Origin: a virus
IMG/VR virus record: IMGVR_UViG_3300040801_001631
Location: 1 to 21,354 of that record
Strand: one strand, 5' to 3'
DNA: 21,354 nt
The notes beneath the pieces were generated by a model. That model saw only the letters and a program-made list of their open reading frames with translations, was not told where the DNA came from and ran no database searches. The first letter of the stretch is position 1; the number at the start of each line of letters is the position of its first letter. Shown piece after piece: positions 19,102-21,354 of the stretch. Both the position numbers and the translations under genes were made by a program.

Positions 19102-20487
19102 TCAGCCCATGATGAAGTAGGTGCCCTCGGTGCTTTGACAGAGGTCCGGGTGGTCATCCGCAATAAAGGTGTCGGAGTCGTTAACCCACACCGCCTCATC
19201 GTGCAGGATGTATTCTTCAGAATGGTTCGACCAGCAGAAGTCGTGTTCAATGCAGCATCGGCAGACCATTCCCGAACCTTCGACGTATTCGTAGTCGTCC
19301 CCTTCCTCGATGGTGTCCCCGCAATGGGCACAGGTGCCGATTGATGCATTGCCGGACACGGAATAGTTGCTGGCCACCAAATCAACGGTGTCGTCTCGGC
19401 CGTCTCCCGCCACCCGGCAGGAACCGGAGTTGTAATAGATGTAGTCAACCGAATAATCCAGGAAGCGGGGCCGAGTCCGGGGCTCCAATGCAGTCTCAAG
19501 CTCCCCCGGATCAATCCCCCGGTCTTTCAGCACAATCCAGGCAGCCGCCGCGAACAGACACGGGGCGGCAAGGCCCAGCCCCGGCGAGTAAGTGTTGCAG
19601 ATCGTTATTGACCGCTCCCCGGCGACACCCCAGCAGCGGCCGATATATTTCCCGTTCGCGTCTTCAATCAACCCGGCAAAGCTCTGATTTTCATAGACCA
19701 GGATCGCCGGGGCCAGGCGATGCTCACCGCCCCGCCGGAAGCATGAGCCGGAGTCGGAGTCGGCGTAGTGCCCCAGACGTTCGACATACTCCGCGTCTCG
19801 CGTGAAGGTGATCGTGGCGTCTTCGAGTTTCTTCCGGGCCGACCGAAGATCGTTGAGTTTCAAGGACGCGGCTCGGCTCATGTGTTCCTCGAAAGCGGTT
19901 CTCTGTGCGACATAAGGAATACCGGCAATGGTCAATTTATCCAAGGCCCGGATCAACCAGGCTTCAATGGTGGCTTTACCGACCCGCCCGGAACGGGCCC
20001 AGGACCCGCTAAGAAACTCATCCGACCGAAGCGTTTTAGCCAGGTGGGCTATGTCCTTCTCGGCTTGTTTCGCGTAAACGCCCTTGTTGTTAATCAGGCA
20101 CGTATCCAGCAGGCCCGCCAGGTCGGCGGCCGCCTCCCGACTTTCATCGTTCCAGACGTCGCGGGTTTCCTCATCCAGGGTCAGGTCCAGACACTCCGCA
20201 GCCGGGACCGTGACAGAATCGTACCCGGCGGCTTGGGCTTGCTCCCCCAGGAGGAAACGTCCGCCCGATGTCTTCCTCGCCTTCAGGGCGTTCGCCCATC
20301 CGGCGGGGTCGCTTAAATCGTCCACGTGGAGGCCCCCGCTTGTCCGCTCCGCCAGGTTATCGGCCACGGCCTCCAGCCGCTCCGGCCGATGCATGGTGCT
20401 GAATGCCAGCCGGCCCATCGTGCCCTGCGTTGCCGGTTCGCCCAGCCCCGCTTCCAGGGTCTTCACTTCCGCAGTCTCTACGCTCAT
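19102..20487 (-). CDS. Large early protein with C-terminal zinc ribbons, unknown function
   Basis: This 461-aa protein is probably expressed early. Residues 1-100 are of mixed helix type, 100-240 are helical and charged, and 240-300 hold DSGSCFRRGGEHRLAPAILVY followed by GLIEDANGKYIGRCWGV. Phage proteins with 'SC...hP....Y' and 'G.yigR' are familiar as conserved early proteins of unknown function. The C-terminus has CAHC (386-389) and a second Cys cluster (C409, C411, C412, C418, C450), likely zinc ribbons. I start it at ATG 20487 (TTGGAG 8 nt upstream), because the next gene upstream starts with the same MSVE codons and leader; a TTG two codons earlier is less likely. Confidence 0.75.
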   Translation of the reverse strand: MSVETAEVKTLEAGLGEPATQGTMGRLAFSTMHRPERLEAVADNLAERTSGGLHVDDLSDPAGWANALKARKTSGGRFLLGEQAQAAGYDSVTVPAAECLDLTLDEETRDVWNDESREAAADLAGLLDTCLINNKGVYAKQAEKDIAHLAKTLRSDEFLSGSWARSGRVGKATIEAWLIRALDKLTIAGIPYVAQRTAFEEHMSRAASLKLNDLRSARKKLEDATITFTRDAEYVERLGHYADSDSGSCFRRGGEHRLAPAILVYENQSFAGLIEDANGKYIGRCWGVAGERSITICNTYSPGLGLAAPCLFAAAAWIVLKDRGIDPGELETALEPRTRPRFLDYSVDYIYYNSGSCRVAGDGRDDTVDLVASNYSVSGNASIGTCAHCGDTIEEGDDYEYVEGSGMVCRCCIEHDFCWSNHSEEYILHDEAVWVNDSDTFIADDHPDLCQSTEGTYFIMG

Positions 20488-20586
20488 AACCAAAACTCCA
20501 ACTAGGGATCAATGAACCCAGCCCCATCGGCCAGGCAATGGCCGGCTCCGGCGTTGACCGGAATCGACCTAAGCGTTTAGGTTGGT
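20488..20586 (-). repeat. Leader repeat, copy 1, with operator-like box f
   Basis: This non-coding leader of the 461-aa gene is closely similar to copy 2 (20782-20875). From upstream to downstream it holds the box CCTAAACGCTTAGG (20581-20568), a CCGG/CCGG hairpin, the hairpin GGCCA-TTGCC-TGGCC (20543-20529), GGGTTCATTGATCC, and TTGGAG before the ATG. Confidence 0.85.
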
Positions 20587-20781
20587 TTATCTCCACACCA
20601 GGGCAACCCACCGCCCCGGCTTCCGCGACTCCCCGCAGTGGTCCGCCAGCGTCTCGGCGGCGGCCCGGAACCGGTTATTGTCGTCGGCCTCGATGCGGAC
20701 GGCGGCCCCGCCGTAGGCTTCCGAGACCAGGTGATTGCTCGCGGACCGGATCAGCATCCAGACAGCCTTTTCTACGCTCAT
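20587..20781 (-). CDS. Small early protein of unknown function
   Basis: This 64-aa protein starts at ATG 20781 with TTGGAG 8 nt upstream, in leader copy 2. It begins MSVEKAVWMLIRSASNHLVSEAYGGAAVRIEADDNNRFRAAAETL and ends with an Arg/Trp-rich tail (RKPGRWVALVWR). The first four residues equal those of the 461-aa protein downstream, so the duplication that made the leaders reached into the coding start. No motif is recognisable. Confidence 0.72.
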   Translation of the reverse strand: MSVEKAVWMLIRSASNHLVSEAYGGAAVRIEADDNNRFRAAAETLADHCGESRKPGRWVALVWR

Positions 20782-20875
20782 GGTCAGACTCCAACCAGGG
20801 TCAATGAACCCGGCCCCATCGGCCAGGCAATGGCCAGCTCCGGCGTTGACCGGAACCGACCTAAGCGCTAGGTTG
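20782..20875 (-). repeat. Leader repeat, copy 2, with operator-like box g
   Basis: This copy has the same order as copy 1: box CCTAGCGCTTAGG (20872-20860), CCGG hairpin, hairpin GGCCA-TTGCC-TGGCC (20835-20821), GGGTTCATTGACCC, then TTGGAG before the ATG of the 64-aa gene. The box begins 5 nt after the stop of the acidic gene. Confidence 0.85.
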
Positions 20876-20877
20876 TC

Positions 20878-21138
20878 TCACCCTTCCCGGACCACCAGGC
20901 AGACCCCGATGACTTCCCCGTCCGCGTGAAGCTCCAGGGCGTTTCTGATCTCATCCCAGACGGACTCGGCCTTGGCTACGTCGTCGTCGAACTCATCGAC
21001 CAGGGTATCGTCATCGATGTACTCATCGACGTACCATCGCCGGCCTCCCAATTCATGGCCGACCTTGGAGGGCTCCACGTAAACCAGGTCGCCATCGGCC
21101 ATCTCCGCTTGGTAGACTACATCAGCATCAATCATCAT
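20878..21138 (-). CDS. Highly acidic small early protein
   Basis: This 86-aa protein is the first gene of the early block. It contains 24 Asp/Glu against 6 Lys/Arg, with clusters VDEYIDDDTLVDEFDDD. Such charge is typical of DNA-mimic or other host-takeover proteins encoded first by T7-like phages (T7 Ocr is the classic example), but the sequence is not recognisably Ocr. I start it at ATG 21138, with TTGGAG 7 nt upstream; a second ATG follows directly. Further upstream codons have no site and lie in leader copy 3. Confidence 0.72.
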   Translation of the reverse strand: MMIDADVVYQAEMADGDLVYVEPSKVGHELGGRRWYVDEYIDDDTLVDEFDDDVAKAESVWDEIRNALELHADGEVIGVCLVVREG

Positions 21139-21189
21139 CGTCAAGCTCCAACTAAGGATCAGTGAACCCGGCCCCATCGGCCAGGCAAT
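21139..21189 (-). repeat. Leader repeat, copy 3 (partial)
   Basis: Upstream of the acidic gene, this copy keeps the start-proximal part of the unit (GGCCGATGGGGCCGGGTTCA, GATCC, TTGGAG) but diverges inside the GGCCA hairpin, where a different stem takes over. Confidence 0.8.
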
Positions 21190-21219
21190 CCGCCGGGCAT
21201 CGGTTAAGACACCCGGCGG
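21190..21219 (-). other. 8-bp hairpin in the early leader
   Basis: CCGCCGGG (21190-21197) and CCCGGCGG (21212-21219) form a perfect stem with a 14-nt loop. It lies in the transcript of the right-end promoter, before the first gene. There is no T-run, so it is more likely an mRNA structure or processing site than a terminator. Confidence 0.55.
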
Positions 21220-21271
21220 GTCGTGTTTGCTCGGTGGTCTTCACTTGTCAAAGAGCGGGCCGGCGGTGCTG

Positions 21272-21311
21272 CCGATGTCCATACGTTAACGCTTAGACAT
21301 CGGATTGTCAA
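21272..21311 (-). promoter_or_regulatory. Right-end early promoter with operator-like box h in a dyad
   Basis: On the minus strand TTGACA (21311-21306, a perfect -35) is 17 nt from TAACGT (21288-21283). The box ATACGTTAACGCTTAG (21281-21296) overlaps the -10. The box is flanked by a perfect 8-bp inverted repeat, CCGATGTC (21272-21279) and GACATCGG (21296-21303). Transcription would begin near 21275 and run into the early genes. The -10 is weak, which fits a regulated promoter. Confidence 0.6.
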
Positions 21312-21331
21312 CCGGGTGCCTCGGGATTCTG

Positions 21332-21354
21332 AAAAAAAAAAAAAAAAAAAAAAA
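21332..21354. other. Poly-A run at the window end
   Basis: The last 23 nt are all A after a normal GC-rich stretch. A run this long in such DNA is likely a contig-end artefact or tailing product. A true genome end cannot be excluded. Confidence 0.6.

Noticed and set aside
11490-21296. The palindromic boxes as promoters of the phage RNA polymerase
   Set aside because: Single-subunit polymerase promoters are asymmetric, about 20 nt long and should precede late genes such as capsid. These boxes are near-symmetrical, occur mainly in the early region and are absent before the capsid gene.
1-21354. CRISPR array, insertion sequence or rRNA
   Set aside because: No regularly spaced repeats with spacers, no transposase and no rRNA sequence were seen on either strand.

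Overview
This window is most of the early and replication half, plus the start of the head genes, of a high-GC podovirus of the T7 supergroup (Autographiviridae type). Every gene I can support lies on the minus strand, so transcription and the usual T7 gene order run from position 21354 down to 1. The diagnostic set is a single-subunit RNA polymerase, a T7-like SSB, a primase-helicase, a family A DNA polymerase, a 5'-3' exonuclease, a portal, a scaffold and the first codons of the major capsid protein, all in T7 order. Dense packing, 1- to 8-nt overlaps and GGAG/AAAGGA ribosome sites fit a phage. The host cannot be named; the base composition says only that it is GC-rich. The right end is a run of 23 A, which looks like a contig end or assembly artefact.

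Layout in transcription order. (1) Early region, about 21311-17813: a sigma70-like promoter at the right edge, then five genes: an acidic 86-aa protein, a 64-aa protein, a 461-aa zinc-ribbon protein, a 314-aa metallopeptidase-like protein with a C-terminal zinc ribbon, and a 67-aa protein. Three related leader sequences precede the first three genes. (2) Lysogeny-like block, about 17672-14661: a second sigma70-like promoter, a 52-aa ORF, a MarR-like winged-helix protein, a tyrosine integrase, an Ala/Ser repeat protein and small ORFs, ending at a strong intrinsic terminator. Between integrase operon and terminator lies the 3' part of a tRNA-Lys(CUU) gene with no 5' part, best read as the attP core, with repeated TTGGTCAC boxes nearby. 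(3) An AT-rich, non-coding leader with a pyrimidine tract, then the RNA polymerase gene. (4) Replication: two small proteins, SSB, RusA resolvase, primase-helicase, a small protein, DNA polymerase, a metallophosphatase, a small protein, the exonuclease and a MazG/MazZ-like nucleotide pyrophosphohydrolase. (5) Head genes: a small protein, a candidate gp7.3-like protein, portal, scaffold, then an inserted trio (membrane protein, lipoprotein, small helical protein) and the capsid protein, cut by the window edge.

The most interesting aspect is the likely lysogeny circuit. A set of near-palindromic boxes related to ATGCGTTAACGCAT and CCTAAACGCTTAGG recurs at eight intergenic or gene-boundary positions. 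Two boxes fall inside plausible host-type promoters, one upstream of the phage RNA polymerase and one at the right-end early promoter. With an integrase, an attP-like tRNA fragment and a MarR-like regulator, this suggests a temperate T7-like phage whose RNA polymerase is under operator control. The operator role and the identity of the repressor are inference.
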